From Paenarthrobacter sp. GOM3 (GTDB lineage: Bacteria; Actinomycetota; Actinomycetes; Actinomycetales; Micrococcaceae), in contig NZ_CP136562.1 in the NCBI RefSeq assembly GCF_018215265.2, positions 2,480,001 through 2,544,000 on the forward strand: 64,000 nt of DNA, given 5' to 3'. Made by a program: the position numbers and the translations under genes. Shown here in pieces: positions 9,419 through 18,860 of the stretch. Position 1 is the stretch's first letter; every line of letters begins with the position of its first letter. Below the pieces are notes generated by a model. The model was not told the origin of the DNA. It saw only the letters and a program-made list of their open reading frames with translations, and ran no database searches.

Positions 9419-10408
9419 CTAGACGGTTGCCTCGGCCCTGCGGTGCGATACCTTCTTGGCCTGCTTGACGAGCTCCGGCTCGCCCTGGCGGAGCCAGGCG
9501 TACAGGGGCGCGGCGATGAAGATCGTTGCCGCTGTGCCAATGAGGATGCCCACAAACAGTGCCAATGAAAGGTCACGCAAGGTACCGGCACCCAACAACC
9601 CGGCCCCGATGAAGAGGATGGCTGCTACGGGCAGGACCGCCACCATCATGGTGTTGATGGAACGCACCAGGGTTTGGTTGACGGCGAGGTTGACCTCTTC
9701 AGCGAACGTACGACGCGTCGAAGTGGAAATATCGGACGTGTTTTCACGGATCTTGTCGAAGACCACCACGGTGTCGTACAGCGAGTAGCTGAGGACGGTG
9801 AGGAACCCGATGATGGCCGACGGCGTCACTTCGAAATCGCTCAAAGCGTAAACACCCGCTGTGGTGAACATGGTGACGAGCATGCCCACCAGTGCCGACA
9901 GCGACATTTTCCAGGTACGGAAGTACAGCGCCATAAGGATCGCGGCAAGCCCAACGAACACCACCAGGCCGATGAGCGCCTGGCGCGTGACGTCCTGTCC
10001 CCAGGTGGGCCCCACGAAGTTGGACGTCACTTCGTTTTCCGTGACGCCGTAAGCACTGGTCAGTGCGTCCTTGATGCGGTTGGTTTCGTCGTCACTGAGC
10101 TGATCCGTCTGGATCCGCATGGTGTTCCCGGCCACGTTAGCGACGCGCGGGATAGCCTCGGGCACCACTTCGTGGACTGCTTTCTCGCCCAGTCCCGCGT
10201 CGGTGTTGGCTACGTTGGATACGGTGAACTCGGACCCGCCCCGGAATTCGATGCCGAGGTTGAATCCGCCCTTGACCACCGGGATCAGGATGGACAGCGC
10301 CACTGCTACTGCAGCAATGGTGAACCAGATCTTCTTGGAATTGACGAAGTTGTACGAACGCTTGCCCGTGTAGAGCTCATGGCCGAAGGTTGCGAAGCTC
10401 GTTGTCAT
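9419..10408 (-). CDS. secF: Protein translocase subunit SecF
   Basis: SecF works with SecD at the SecYEG channel, using the proton gradient to pull exported proteins through the membrane. The 329-residue protein has the usual SecF plan: a first membrane segment (TIAAVAVALSILIPVV), a periplasmic-type domain beginning GIEFRGGSEF, and a block of five C-terminal membrane segments including GFLTVLSYSLYDTVVVFDKIREN, the SecF signature. Its ATG directly follows the secD stop codon with no spacer, and its ribosome-binding site AAGGAGGAG lies inside the secD 3' end, so translation is coupled. Confidence 0.96.
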   Translation of the reverse strand: MTTSFATFGHELYTGKRSYNFVNSKKIWFTIAAVAVALSILIPVVKGGFNLGIEFRGGSEFTVSNVANTDAGLGEKAVHEVVPEAIPRVANVAGNTMRIQTDQLSDDETNRIKDALTSAYGVTENEVTSNFVGPTWGQDVTRQALIGLVVFVGLAAILMALYFRTWKMSLSALVGMLVTMFTTAGVYALSDFEVTPSAIIGFLTVLSYSLYDTVVVFDKIRENTSDISTSTRRTFAEEVNLAVNQTLVRSINTMMVAVLPVAAILFIGAGLLGAGTLRDLSLALFVGILIGTAATIFIAAPLYAWLRQGEPELVKQAKKVSHRRAEATV

Positions 10409-12160
10409 TTACTTCTCCTCCTTGGTCGCCTTGGAGGAGCCGGCGAACTGGCCCTTCTCGGCGAGGCGCCGTTCGGCGATGGTCATGCGTCGTTCGGCTT
10501 CGGCAGCTGCACCGGTATTGCGTGCACGTACCGGCGTCGGCTTTTGGTCCGGAGTGCGGAGCCTGCCTGCGCCGCGGTAAAGCGGGACGGCGCCCAGGCG
10601 GTCAGGAGACAGTCCGGAGAAACGGTGTCCCTCGCCAAAGAACCGGGTGCGTGCCAGGACCTGAAGCATGGGGTGCGTGAACATGAAGACCACAAGGAGG
10701 TCGGCCAGGGCCGTGAGGCCAAGGGTGAAGGCGAAGCCCCGGACGTTGCCCACGGCCACGAAGTAGAGCACCAGCGCAGCAAGGAGGTTGACCGCCTTTG
10801 AGGCCAGCACGGTGCGCTTGGCGCGCTTCCAACCATTCTCGACGGCGGACACGAGCCCGCGGCCTTCGCGCAGTTCATCGCGGATACGTTCGAAGTAGAC
10901 GATGAAGGAGTCCGCGGTCTGGCCGATGGCAACGATCAAACCTGCAACGCCTGCCAGGGAAAGCCGGTAGTTTTCGGTCCAGCCGAGGATGGCAATGGCC
11001 AGGTACGTCAATGCACCGGCCACCACGAGGGACGCAATGGTCACGAACCCGAGGGCCCGGTACTGGAAGAGCGAGTAGACCACAACGAGCAACAGGCCGA
11101 TCACGCCGGCCAACAGGCCGAGGCGAAGCTGGTCGCCACCGAGCGTCGCGGAGATTTGCTCCTGCGACTGGATCTCGAAGCTGATCGGCAATGCACCATA
11201 CCGGAGCTGGTCGGACAACGCCTTGGCTGATGCCTGGGTGAAGTTGCCGGTGATCTGCGGCTTGCCGTCTGTGATCACGGCAAGGGAACGTGGTGCGGAG
11301 ATGACCTTGTCGTCAAGGACAATTGCGAACTGCGACTTCGGGTCATCCGTGCCCTGCGCCTGGGCGGCAACGTAGAACTGGTTCAGGCGTTCGGTGACTG
11401 CCTTGAACTTCGCGGTGGCATCCGCGTTGAAGACGATGTTCACGCCCCAGGAGTTGGTAACGGAACCCTGTGCACCCTGGACCTGGGAGAAGGTGGAGTC
11501 GCTGATGTCCTGGCCCTTGACCTCAACCGGTCCAAGGATGTACTTGACCGCGGGAGTCTTATCCGTGGCGGCCTCGCAAGTGACCAGCGGCTTGGCGGGG
11601 TCTGAACGCTCCCGCTTCTCCGTGGAAGGATTCACGCAGTCCAGCGCTTCGAATTCCTTGACTACGTCCGCAGTAACCCAGTTGATGTCGCTCGCGTTGG
11701 CGGGCGCGGCAGTGGGCTTGGGCAACTGGGCATCGGGGGTACGGGATTCGACCGGAACAGCTGCCGGGTCTCCCGCAGCAATGACCGGGCGGAAGTTCAT
11801 GTCGGCAGATGCCTGGATGAGGTCGCGGGTTTCCTTGGAGGGTGTTCCAGGAAGGCTTACTACCACGTTGCGCCCGGACTGGGTGCTGATTTCCGCTTCG
11901 GCTACACCTGAGCCGTCAACGCGCTGCCGGATGATGGCAACTGCCTGATTCAGCTGTTCCTCGTTGATTTCGCCGGAACCCTCCACCCTGGGGGCCAGGA
12001 TCATCTGGGTTCCGCCTTCGAGGTCCAAAGCAAGCTTCGGAGCCCAGCTGGCGTGGCCAGTCAGCACTCCGCCACCCAGGACAGCGGTCAGTACAACAAA
12101 TATTGCGCCTAGCCATGTCAGCACCCTGCGGGCTGAGTTTTTGGGGCCGGTCCTTGCCAT
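10409..12160 (-). CDS. secD: Protein translocase subunit SecD
   Basis: Partner of SecF in the Sec translocase. The 583 residues carry an N-terminal membrane segment (TWLGAIFVVLTAVLGGGVL), the diagnostic LGLDLEGG-like motif seen here as LALDLEGGTQMIL, a large extracytoplasmic domain with an insertion of low-complexity Pro/Ala/Thr residues (about 145-165), and a C-terminal bundle of membrane segments with GLIVAIGQTADSFIVYFERI. The C-terminal tail after the last helix is basic and probably cytoplasmic. A large hairpin lies just before its ribosome-binding site (AGAGGAAG), between it and yajC. Confidence 0.96.
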   Translation of the reverse strand: MARTGPKNSARRVLTWLGAIFVVLTAVLGGGVLTGHASWAPKLALDLEGGTQMILAPRVEGSGEINEEQLNQAVAIIRQRVDGSGVAEAEISTQSGRNVVVSLPGTPSKETRDLIQASADMNFRPVIAAGDPAAVPVESRTPDAQLPKPTAAPANASDINWVTADVVKEFEALDCVNPSTEKRERSDPAKPLVTCEAATDKTPAVKYILGPVEVKGQDISDSTFSQVQGAQGSVTNSWGVNIVFNADATAKFKAVTERLNQFYVAAQAQGTDDPKSQFAIVLDDKVISAPRSLAVITDGKPQITGNFTQASAKALSDQLRYGALPISFEIQSQEQISATLGGDQLRLGLLAGVIGLLLVVVYSLFQYRALGFVTIASLVVAGALTYLAIAILGWTENYRLSLAGVAGLIVAIGQTADSFIVYFERIRDELREGRGLVSAVENGWKRAKRTVLASKAVNLLAALVLYFVAVGNVRGFAFTLGLTALADLLVVFMFTHPMLQVLARTRFFGEGHRFSGLSPDRLGAVPLYRGAGRLRTPDQKPTPVRARNTGAAAEAERRMTIAERRLAEKGQFAGSSKATKEEK

Positions 12161-12186
12161 TATCGATCTTCCTCTTATCGCCGGAC

Positions 12187-12224
12187 AGCCGCCGGCGGAC
12201 GCTGGTGAGCGTCTGCCGGCGGCT
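12187..12224 (-). promoter_or_regulatory. Long hairpin between yajC and secD
   Basis: The 17-base arm at 12187-12203 pairs with 12208-12224 (one G:T) around a 4-base loop. On the minus strand it sits 50 bases past yajC and ends about 15 bases before the secD ribosome-binding site. It has no U-tract, so it may be a processing or attenuation element rather than a full terminator. Confidence 0.6.
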
Positions 12225-12274
12225 CTCCGCTGCCGTAGAAGTTGTCCAGCGCGGTGTTGCCGCGACTGACGGTG

Positions 12275-12703
12275 CTAGTTGTCCTTCTTGTCCTCTTTGT
12301 TGAGGCGCGCAATGGTCTCTTCCGGGGTCTCAACTGCGGCAGGAGCTTCAGTCCCGGCAACGGTCAGGGAAGATGCGTCGTCCGGAACAACCGGGGTTTC
12401 CTCAGCGGCGGCTTCAACCACCTTGGTGACAGCCTGGCGGTGAACCGTGGCCAGGTTACCCGGGGACAGTTCGATAACGACCTTGTTCTCGGCCTCGTCG
12501 ATGGAGACGATGCGGCCGAAGAGACCGAAGCTGGTCATGACGTCCACGCCCGGAGCGAACTTGGACTGCATCTCAGCCTGCTGCTGCTGGGTCTTCTTGT
12601 TGCGGCGGAACATCATGAAGACAAAGAGTCCAAGCATGACGAACAGCAATATGGTCATTGGATCCACAGGGAAGTTCCGTTCTGTACTTACGTTTTGGTT
12701 CAC
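12275..12703 (-). CDS. yajC: Preprotein translocase accessory subunit YajC
   Basis: YajC is a small single-span membrane protein of the SecDF complex. One membrane helix (TILLFVMLGLFVFMMF) is followed by the conserved RRNKKTQQQQAEMQSKFAPG and a YajC domain with GRIVSIDEAENKVVIE. The long acidic, Ala/Pro-rich tail (about residues 90-142) is typical of actinobacteria. I place the start at the GTG at 12703 because AGGGA lies 7 bases upstream; the frame could open further upstream without a ribosome-binding site. It is the first gene of yajC-secD-secF. Confidence 0.9.
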   Translation of the reverse strand: MNQNVSTERNFPVDPMTILLFVMLGLFVFMMFRRNKKTQQQQAEMQSKFAPGVDVMTSFGLFGRIVSIDEAENKVVIELSPGNLATVHRQAVTKVVEAAAEETPVVPDDASSLTVAGTEAPAAVETPEETIARLNKEDKKDN

Positions 12704-12803
12704 GGCAACGTCCCTGGCAGATCCGCATAGCGGGCGCATGGATCAAGGACTCGAACGTGCCGAGCGTCATACCAGTCTAAAGGGAAAAGCTGAAGAGAGC
12801 GTG

Positions 12804-13880
12804 TTAACCAGCCGTATCTACGCTTTCGGCGTGGTTTTCATCATCCCCAAACAGGTCCAAGGCCTCTTGGCCGAATACCCCGGCCGGGACCGCGAAGCCC
12901 AAGTGCGTCCAGGCTGGAGCCATGGCGATACGACCCCGCGGCGTCCTCCCGAGCAAGCCTTCCCGCACCAGGAACGGCTCCGCCACAGTCTCGACGGTTT
13001 CGGGTTCCTCACCCACTGCGATGGCCAGCGTGGACAAGCCCACCGGGCCACCATTGAACTTGGTGATGAGGGCCTCCAGGACGGATCGGTCCAGGCGGTC
13101 CAGGCCGCGCTCGTCCACTTCATACATATCCAGGGCAGCAGACGCCGAGCGGGAGTCAATCTGATCGATGCCATGCACCAGGGCCCAGTCTCGGACACGG
13201 CGAAGCAGGCGGTTGGCGATACGGGGCGTTCCACGGGACCGGCCGGCGATTTCCGTGAACCCGGCCGAATTCACTTTGAGGTCCAATAGCCCGGCGGAGC
13301 GGCGAAGCACCAACTCCAGTTCAGCTACCGAGTAGAACTCAAGGTGCCCGGTGAACCCGAACCGGTCACGCAAAGGACCCGGCAAGAGTCCCGCACGCGT
13401 GGTGGCACCCACCAAGGTGAACGGCGGCAGCTCGAGGGGAATGGCAGTGGCGCCCGCGCCCTTGCCCACCACGATGTCTACGCGGAAGTCCTCCATGGCC
13501 ATGTACAGCATCTCTTCGGCCGGCCGGGACATGCGGTGGATTTCATCGAGGAAGAGCACCTCACCTTCCGACAACGACGAAAGGATCGCAGCGAGGTCCC
13601 CGGCATGCTGGATGGCGGGACCACTGCTGATGCGCAGTGGTGCGTTCATTTCCGCAGCAATGATCATGGCCAGCGTAGTTTTACCCAGTCCGGGAGGGCC
13701 GGACATCAGGACATGGTCGGCGCTGCGGCCACGCATCTTCGAGGCCTCGAGGACCAGTGCCAGCTGTTTACGGACGCGATGCTGGCCTACGAAGTCGTGC
13801 AGGTTCTTGGGACGGAGTGCGGCTTCGATGACCCTCTCTTCCGGCTCCTCTCCCCCGTTGACGAGGGATTGCTCAGCCAC
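12804..13880 (-). CDS. ruvB: Holliday junction branch-migration ATPase RuvB
   Basis: RuvB is the AAA+ motor that, with RuvA, drives branch migration of Holliday junctions in recombination repair. The 358 residues contain Walker [10 protein letters not shown], Walker B VLFLDEIH, the RuvB sensor region [21 protein letters not shown], and the C-terminal winged-helix part ending [17 protein letters not shown]. Its GTG start overlaps the end of ruvA by 8 bases, showing translational coupling. The gene ends with a short acidic tail. Confidence 0.97.
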   Translation of the reverse strand: MAEQSLVNGGEEPEERVIEAALRPKNLHDFVGQHRVRKQLALVLEASKMRGRSADHVLMSGPPGLGKTTLAMIIAAEMNAPLRISSGPAIQHAGDLAAILSSLSEGEVLFLDEIHRMSRPAEEMLYMAMEDFRVDIVVGKGAGATAIPLELPPFTLVGATTRAGLLPGPLRDRFGFTGHLEFYSVAELELVLRRSAGLLDLKVNSAGFTEIAGRSRGTPRIANRLLRRVRDWALVHGIDQIDSRSASAALDMYEVDERGLDRLDRSVLEALITKFNGGPVGLSTLAIAVGEEPETVETVAEPFLVREGLLGRTPRGRIAMAPAWTHLGFAVPAGVFGQEALDLFGDDENHAESVDTAG

Positions 13881-14517
13881 GGCTGCCTACGCGGTTGCCG
13901 GCGCGTGCGCCGTCCTGGCCGAGCCAACGGAGCGTGGCACGCAGGATTTGGGCTACATTTCCCGCCTCCACCAGTTCCGGCGAATCGGCCATGGCTTTGT
14001 CGATGCTTCCGGTTGCGTCCTTTTCGGACCAGCCAAGGCTGGTCATAGCCGCAACTACCTGTGGCTTCCATTCGGCCTTGATCGAGGCCTGGGGCTGAGC
14101 GGATGTGCCTGTGCCGTGCGGGACCAACTTCCCGGCGAGCTCCAAAACGATGCGTCCGGCGACCTTCGGGCCAATGCCCGGCACCTTGGTGAAGGTCTTG
14201 CCGTCACCGGTGTGTGCGGCTACCCGGATGGCTTCGGGTTCGTGCACCGCAAGCACGGCCAGCGCCAACCTCGGTCCCACGCCGCTCACGCTCAGCAGGA
14301 CGTCGAAGACTTCACGTTCGTCGTCGTCCGCAAAGCCGAACAGGGTCAGCGAATCCTCCCGGACAATCATGGAGGTGAAGAGCTTGGCTTCGGTTCCTAC
14401 CTTGAGGTGGCTCAGGGTCTGCGGTGTGGCAAAGACACTCATGCCTGCGCCGTTGAGGTCAATGACGGCGGTGGACAAACCAACGTGGGCTACGGTTCCA
14501 CGGAGAAAACTGATCAA
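13873..14517 (-). CDS. ruvA: Holliday junction recognition protein RuvA
   Basis: RuvA binds the four-way junction and loads RuvB. The 214 residues show the N-terminal OB-like domain ([20 protein letters not shown]), the tandem helix-hairpin-helix region with [12 protein letters not shown] and [16 protein letters not shown], and the C-terminal RuvB-contact domain ([13 protein letters not shown]). The start is a TTG at 14517 with CAGGAG about 8 bases upstream. The Gly/Arg-rich last ten residues overlap the ruvB start. Confidence 0.96.
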   Translation of the reverse strand: MISFLRGTVAHVGLSTAVIDLNGAGMSVFATPQTLSHLKVGTEAKLFTSMIVREDSLTLFGFADDDEREVFDVLLSVSGVGPRLALAVLAVHEPEAIRVAAHTGDGKTFTKVPGIGPKVAGRIVLELAGKLVPHGTGTSAQPQASIKAEWKPQVVAAMTSLGWSEKDATGSIDKAMADSPELVEAGNVAQILRATLRWLGQDGARAGNRVGSRG

Positions 14518-14585
14518 GACCCGGCTCCTGAATTAGCGGACTATCCGAACATATCTACGAATACCCTAGCAAGGGCAGGCGACAA

Positions 14586-15161
14586 TCAACGCGCGCGGCG
14601 CGCTTTCGCTTCGGCGTCGGCCCATGCCTTCTGCGCAGGGGTCAGTGTCCCTTTGCCGAAACCACCAGCCGAACCCATGCCGCTGCCTGCACGCCAGGCA
14701 TGCGTCAGGGCCAGGGCCAACGCGTCTGCGGCATCAGCTGGTTTGGGCGGTGCATTCAGTCGCAGGATCTTGGTGACGAGCTTGGTAACGGCGTCCTTGT
14801 TGGCGGTACCACTGCCCGTCACAGCGGCTTTGACTTCGGACGGTGTGTGGAGGGCTACGGGTATTCCTCGGCGGGCCGCGGCTGCGATCACCACCCCGGA
14901 GGCCTGGGCAACACCCATCACCGTACTCACGTTCATCTGCGAGAAGACACGCTCGACGGCGACGACGTCCGGTTCGTGCAGGTCGAGCCACTCGTCGATT
15001 GCCTGGGCGATGACCAGCAGCCGCTTATCCAGCGTCAACTCAGCGGACGTCCCCACCACCCCGACGGCGACCATGGTGGCCCTTCGGTTCTGCTCGATGT
15101 CCACAACGCCGATGCCGCAACGGGTAAGGCCCGGATCGACTCCCAATACGCGAAGAGTCAA
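14586..15161 (-). CDS. ruvC: Holliday junction resolvase RuvC
   Basis: RuvC nicks opposite strands of Holliday junctions. The acidic RNase H-like active site is visible: Asp in [12 protein letters not shown] (residue 8), Glu in VVAVERVF, and Asp residues in [15 protein letters not shown]. The 191-residue length is normal, with a Gly/Ala-rich, basic C-terminal tail. The TTG start at 15161 has AGGAAGG about 7 bases upstream. It leads ruvC-ruvA-ruvB; a 68-base gap before ruvA contains no terminator. Confidence 0.95.
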   Translation of the reverse strand: MTLRVLGVDPGLTRCGIGVVDIEQNRRATMVAVGVVGTSAELTLDKRLLVIAQAIDEWLDLHEPDVVAVERVFSQMNVSTVMGVAQASGVVIAAAARRGIPVALHTPSEVKAAVTGSGTANKDAVTKLVTKILRLNAPPKPADAADALALALTHAWRAGSGMGSAGGFGKGTLTPAQKAWADAEAKARRAR

Positions 15162-15205
15162 TTCCGGGCCTTCCTGATAGATGTCAAAATTGTGTGCTGC
15201 CGCGC

Positions 15206-15961
15206 CTAGTCGGCGTCGAGGGCAGCCTGCACTTCCTCGCTGAGGTCCGCGTTGCTGTAGACGTTCTGGACATCGTCCAGCTCTTCCAGGGCATCGACGA
15301 GCTTCATGAATTTGCGGGCACCGTCGACGTCGAGGTCCACCTGCATGGAGGGCACGAATTCAGCTTCATCGGTTTCGTAGTCGATGCCCGCTTCCTTCAG
15401 TGCGTCGCGGATGGCCTGGAGATCGGAGGGCTCGGAGTGGATTTCCCAGCTCTCGCCGCTGTCCTTGACTTCCTCGGCACCGGCCTCGAGCACTGCCATC
15501 AGGATGTCGTCCTCGCTGAGGCCGTTCTTCGGCAGGACAACGACGCCCTTGCGGGTAAAGAGGTAGCTCACAGAACCGGGGTCGGCGATGGTGCCGCCGT
15601 TGCGCGAGATCGCGAGGCGGACCTCGGATGCTGCGCGGTTCTTGTTGTCGGTCAAGCACTCGATCAGCAAGGCCGAACCCTGGGGGCCACGGGCCTCGTA
15701 CATGATTTCGGTGTAGTCGACGACTTCGCCAGTGAGTCCGGCACCACGCTTGATGGCGCGGTCGATGTTGTCGTTGGGGACAGACGTCTTCTTCGCCTTG
15801 GTGACGGCGAGTTCCAGGCCCGGGTTTCCGGCGAGGTCCGGTCCACCCATGCGGGCAGCAACTTCGATGTTCTTGATCAGCTTTGCGAACGACTTTGCAC
15901 GCCTGCCGTCAATGATGGCTTTCTTGTGCTTGGTGGTCGCCCATTTGGAGTGGCCTGACAT
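15206..15961 (-). CDS. yebC: YebC/PmpR family protein
   Basis: YebC-family proteins have been described as DNA-binding regulators and, more recently, as factors that help ribosomes through difficult proline-rich sequences. The 251-residue protein has the family start [21 protein letters not shown] and the later [16 protein letters not shown] and [21 protein letters not shown] blocks. It starts 3 bases after the pdxT stop and precedes ruvC, an order (pdxT-yebC-ruvCAB) common in actinobacteria. Confidence 0.96.
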   Translation of the reverse strand: MSGHSKWATTKHKKAIIDGRRAKSFAKLIKNIEVAARMGGPDLAGNPGLELAVTKAKKTSVPNDNIDRAIKRGAGLTGEVVDYTEIMYEARGPQGSALLIECLTDNKNRAASEVRLAISRNGGTIADPGSVSYLFTRKGVVVLPKNGLSEDDILMAVLEAGAEEVKDSGESWEIHSEPSDLQAIRDALKEAGIDYETDEAEFVPSMQVDLDVDGARKFMKLVDALEELDDVQNVYSNADLSEEVQAALDAD

Positions 15962-15964
15962 GCT

Positions 15965-16666
15965 TTACGCTTCTCCTCTGATCATTCGAATAAAGAGTTC
16001 ATGCACGCGCTTCTCCCCCGTCACTTCCGGGTGGAAGGAGGTGGCCAGCAGTTGGCCGGAGCGCACTGCAACAATTCTAGCCACTCCGTGCAAAGTAGCC
16101 GTGTGGCTGGCGTGGTCCGGATCGACCTGAGCCAGCACTTCGACGCCGGGTCCGACGCGTTCCACCCATGGGCCGCGGATGAACACGGCATGGACGGGCT
16201 CCACGCCGGACTCCCCTGCACTGAATTCCAGCCCCTTGAAATCAAGGTCTGTTTCGAAGGATTCGCGCTGGCGGCCAAAGGCATTGCGGCGCACCGTGAT
16301 ATCGAGTCCGCCAAAAGTCTGCTGGGGCGCTCCCGCGAGGTCGGTGGCAGGGTCTGCGATCTCATCGGCGAGGAGGATCATGCCGGCACAGGAACCGTAG
16401 ACAGGCAGTCCATCTGCAATGCGCTTCTGCAACGGATCGCGGAGTTCAAAGATGCGGGACAGTTTGTCGATGGTGGTCGATTCGCCGCCTGGGATAATCA
16501 GGCCATCGATGTCGTCAAGCTCTGCCGGTCGGCGGATACCCACGCCGGTAGCTCCAGCGGCTTCCACGGCGCGGATGTGCTCACGGAAATCGCCCTGGAG
16601 AGCCAGTACACCGATCCGGAGTCCTGAACCCACGCGTGATGAAGCGTCGGAAAGGGGGTTGGTCAT
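15965..16666 (-). CDS. pdxT: Pyridoxal 5'-phosphate synthase glutaminase subunit PdxT
   Basis: PdxT releases ammonia from glutamine and passes it to PdxS, which builds PLP. The 233-residue class I glutaminase shows [14 protein letters not shown] at the start, IIPGGESTT, the nucleophile Cys in [13 protein letters not shown], and the C-terminal His-x-Glu as TSFHPEVTG. The ATG at 16666 is preferred because a perfect-looking TATGAT lies exactly 6 bases upstream, indicating a leaderless transcript; a longer frame upstream has no ribosome-binding site. Its partner pdxS lies about 6 kb away, unusual compared with adjacent pdxST pairs. It is divergent from murT. Confidence 0.95.
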   Translation of the reverse strand: MTNPLSDASSRVGSGLRIGVLALQGDFREHIRAVEAAGATGVGIRRPAELDDIDGLIIPGGESTTIDKLSRIFELRDPLQKRIADGLPVYGSCAGMILLADEIADPATDLAGAPQQTFGGLDITVRRNAFGRQRESFETDLDFKGLEFSAGESGVEPVHAVFIRGPWVERVGPGVEVLAQVDPDHASHTATLHGVARIVAVRSGQLLATSFHPEVTGEKRVHELFIRMIRGEA

Positions 16667-16672
16667 TGGACC

Positions 16673-16678
16673 ATCATA
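16673..16678 (-). promoter_or_regulatory. -10 element (TATGAT) of leaderless pdxT
   Basis: TATGAT, then 6 bases, then the pdxT ATG. No Shine-Dalgarno is present, so transcription probably starts at the initiation codon. Confidence 0.6.
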
Positions 16679-16755
16679 GTGCTCCGGGCCCTGCCCATGG
16701 TCGTTGTCAACCGTCCGGCACCGCCGAAGGGCCAGGTTCCATGCCATGACTGGGA

Positions 16756-16761
16756 TATATT
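16756..16761 (+). promoter_or_regulatory. -10 element (TATATT) of leaderless murT
   Basis: TATATT lies 7 bases before the murT ATG at 16769. No Shine-Dalgarno is visible. The divergent pdxT promoter is about 80 bases away. Confidence 0.5.
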
Positions 16762-16768
16762 ACAGAGC

Positions 16769-18100
16769 ATGCTTTCCTTCAGCGTTCCCCTCGGCAAGCT
16801 GGTCCGCAGGCTCTCCCGGCTTCGGGGCGGCGGCTCGGCTTTTCCCGGCTTGGTAGTCGAGAAAATCGACCCGGGCTTCATGCAGCGAACGTTGGCTTCC
16901 CTGCCGCACGGCGTGGCCGTGGTGAGTGGCACGAACGGTAAAACCACCACCACGAAAATGGTGGTGGAACTGCTCCAGAGCCAAGGCCTGAAGGTCTTCA
17001 CCAACCGGTCCGGAAGCAACTTCACGCGCGGTGTCGCAGCTTCCCTGCTCGGTGACGTGGACTGGCGGGGACGCCTTGACGCGGATATTGCCGTGTTGGA
17101 GCTCGACGAAGCCCATGCCGTGCACTTCGTCAACAAGGTCCAGCCACGCTACAGCCTGCTGCTCAACGTCCTTCGGGACCAGTTGGACCGCTTCGGCGAA
17201 ATCGACAAAACGGCCCGCCTGCTGGAACACATTGCGTCCAAGACGACGGACACCGTGGTCCTGAACCGGGAAGACCCCCGCGTGGCCCGCATCGCAAAGG
17301 TCCTCAACGGCCTGGATGCCGTCAATCATCCCAGCGTGCGGTACTTCGGCCTCGACGAGTCGTTGCGAAGCACTTTCCCCAACGACGACGAGATGCGCAC
17401 CACCGGCATCGGCCCGTCGCCTTCCGGCACGCCGGTGGCCGCAGCGACAGGCGAGGCTGTTGATCTGCCGGCTGCCGACGTCGTGCTCCGCAGGGTCGGT
17501 GCGCAGGACGCCGACTTTGAGTTCGACGGCGAGACGGTCACCACTGCGATGAAACTCCGTGGTGTCTACAACATCTTCAATGCCGCCGCCGCGTTGTCGC
17601 TGACCAGGGCGATCCTTGGCACTGGACCGGTTGATACGCCCAAACTCGTGAAGGCCCTGGGTGAGGTTGCTCCCGCCTTCGGCCGTGGTGAAAGCCTGAC
17701 GGTGGACGGGCAGCCGCTTGAGTTGGTCCTGGTGAAGAACCCCAGCGGATTCCGCCTCGGCCTGAAGTCGTTCCCCGCCGGCGGCTACGCCACCATGATC
17801 GCCATCAACGACAATTACGCTGACGGCAGGGACATGTCCTGGCTGTGGGACGTGGAGTTCGATTCCCTCCGCGAGGACGGAGTGGAGGTGCTCACCGGCG
17901 TCCGGGCGTATGACATGGCCCTGCGGCTTCAATACGACGACGTCCGGTTCGGAGTTGTGGATCCGGACATCACCGCCGCACTTCGGACGTTCATCGACGG
18001 CTCGCGCGGCAAGCCCAAGCGGGTCTTCTGCACCTACACTTCCATGCTCGCCATTCGCCGCGAGCTCGCCAAAATCACCATAGTTGAGGTGGTCTCATGA
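16769..18100 (+). CDS. murT: Lipid II isoglutaminyl synthase subunit MurT (no cysteine ribbon)
   Basis: MurT, with GatD, amidates the D-glutamate of lipid II using ammonia from glutamine and ATP, a step needed for peptidoglycan cross-linking. The product (443 residues from the ATG at 16769) carries the Mur-ligase P-loop VSGTNGKTTTTKM, the middle-domain NREDPRVARIAKV, and a DUF1727 C-terminal domain (NPSGFRLGLKSF to the end). The start is chosen because TATATT lies 7 bases upstream; an upstream ATG at 16679 would overlap pdxT. The central insertion where the Staphylococcus aureus enzyme has a four-cysteine zinc ribbon contains no cysteine here. The stop overlaps the gatD start (ATGA). Confidence 0.93.
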   Translation: MLSFSVPLGKLVRRLSRLRGGGSAFPGLVVEKIDPGFMQRTLASLPHGVAVVSGTNGKTTTTKMVVELLQSQGLKVFTNRSGSNFTRGVAASLLGDVDWRGRLDADIAVLELDEAHAVHFVNKVQPRYSLLLNVLRDQLDRFGEIDKTARLLEHIASKTTDTVVLNREDPRVARIAKVLNGLDAVNHPSVRYFGLDESLRSTFPNDDEMRTTGIGPSPSGTPVAAATGEAVDLPAADVVLRRVGAQDADFEFDGETVTTAMKLRGVYNIFNAAAALSLTRAILGTGPVDTPKLVKALGEVAPAFGRGESLTVDGQPLELVLVKNPSGFRLGLKSFPAGGYATMIAINDNYADGRDMSWLWDVEFDSLREDGVEVLTGVRAYDMALRLQYDDVRFGVVDPDITAALRTFIDGSRGKPKRVFCTYTSMLAIRRELAKITIVEVVS

Positions 18101-18855
18101 CCTCGGAAGCACAGCCCCGCCCCGAAACGCAGCCCAGCAAGGGAACCATCCGCGTCCTCCAGCTCTACCCCCGGGAGATGAACATCTACGGCGACTGGGG
18201 CAACGCCCTGGTCCTGCAGCAGCGCATCAAGTGGCACGGCTACACGCCCGAACTGCTGGAGTACAACGTCGGCGATGAATTCCCCGAAGATATCGACATT
18301 GTTGTGGGCGGCGGCGGGCAGGACAGTGGCCAGCTGGTCATCCAGGACGATCTCCAGGCCCAGGCGGCGCAGCTCCGGCAGATGGCCGACGACGGCGCCC
18401 CCATGCTGGTGATTTGCGGGCTTTACCAGCTTTTTGGCAAGTTCTTCAAGACCAGCACCGGACCGGTGATCCCGGGGATAGGCATCCTGGATGTTGAAAC
18501 CCACGGCACTGACGAACGGCTCATTGGCAACGTCATCATGAAGTCCACCGAATTCGGGGACATCCTGGGGTACGAGAACCACAGCGGACAGACCACGTTG
18601 GGTCCCGGCGTCGAACCTCTTGGGACGGTCACCAAGGGTGCCGGGAACAACAGCAAGGACGGCCACGAAGGTGCCCGCTACAACAATGTGGTGGCCAGCT
18701 ACTTGCACGGCTCCCTGCTGCCCAAGAACCCGGCTATTGCCGACTTCCTGATCCGAACGGCCGCGGAACGCAAGTTCGGTTCCTTCGTACCGGGAGCGCC
18801 CGACGACGATTACGCCCGCCTCGCGCGCGAACATGCCGCGCGGCGCCCGCGGTAG
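18097..18855 (+). CDS. gatD: Lipid II isoglutaminyl synthase glutaminase subunit GatD
   Basis: GatD hydrolyses glutamine and feeds ammonia to MurT. The 252-residue protein has the GatD signature LYPREMNIYGDWGNALVLQQR, GGGGQDSGQ, the nucleophile Cys in MLVICGLYQLFG, and the catalytic His near VVASYLHGSLLPKNP. It overlaps murT by 4 bases (ATGA), which fits a fixed 1:1 complex. The gene converges on the CapA-like gene with only a few bases between the stops. Confidence 0.95.
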   Translation: MTSEAQPRPETQPSKGTIRVLQLYPREMNIYGDWGNALVLQQRIKWHGYTPELLEYNVGDEFPEDIDIVVGGGGQDSGQLVIQDDLQAQAAQLRQMADDGAPMLVICGLYQLFGKFFKTSTGPVIPGIGILDVETHGTDERLIGNVIMKSTEFGDILGYENHSGQTTLGPGVEPLGTVTKGAGNNSKDGHEGARYNNVVASYLHGSLLPKNPAIADFLIRTAAERKFGSFVPGAPDDDYARLAREHAARRPR

Positions 18856-18860
18856 GCCTT

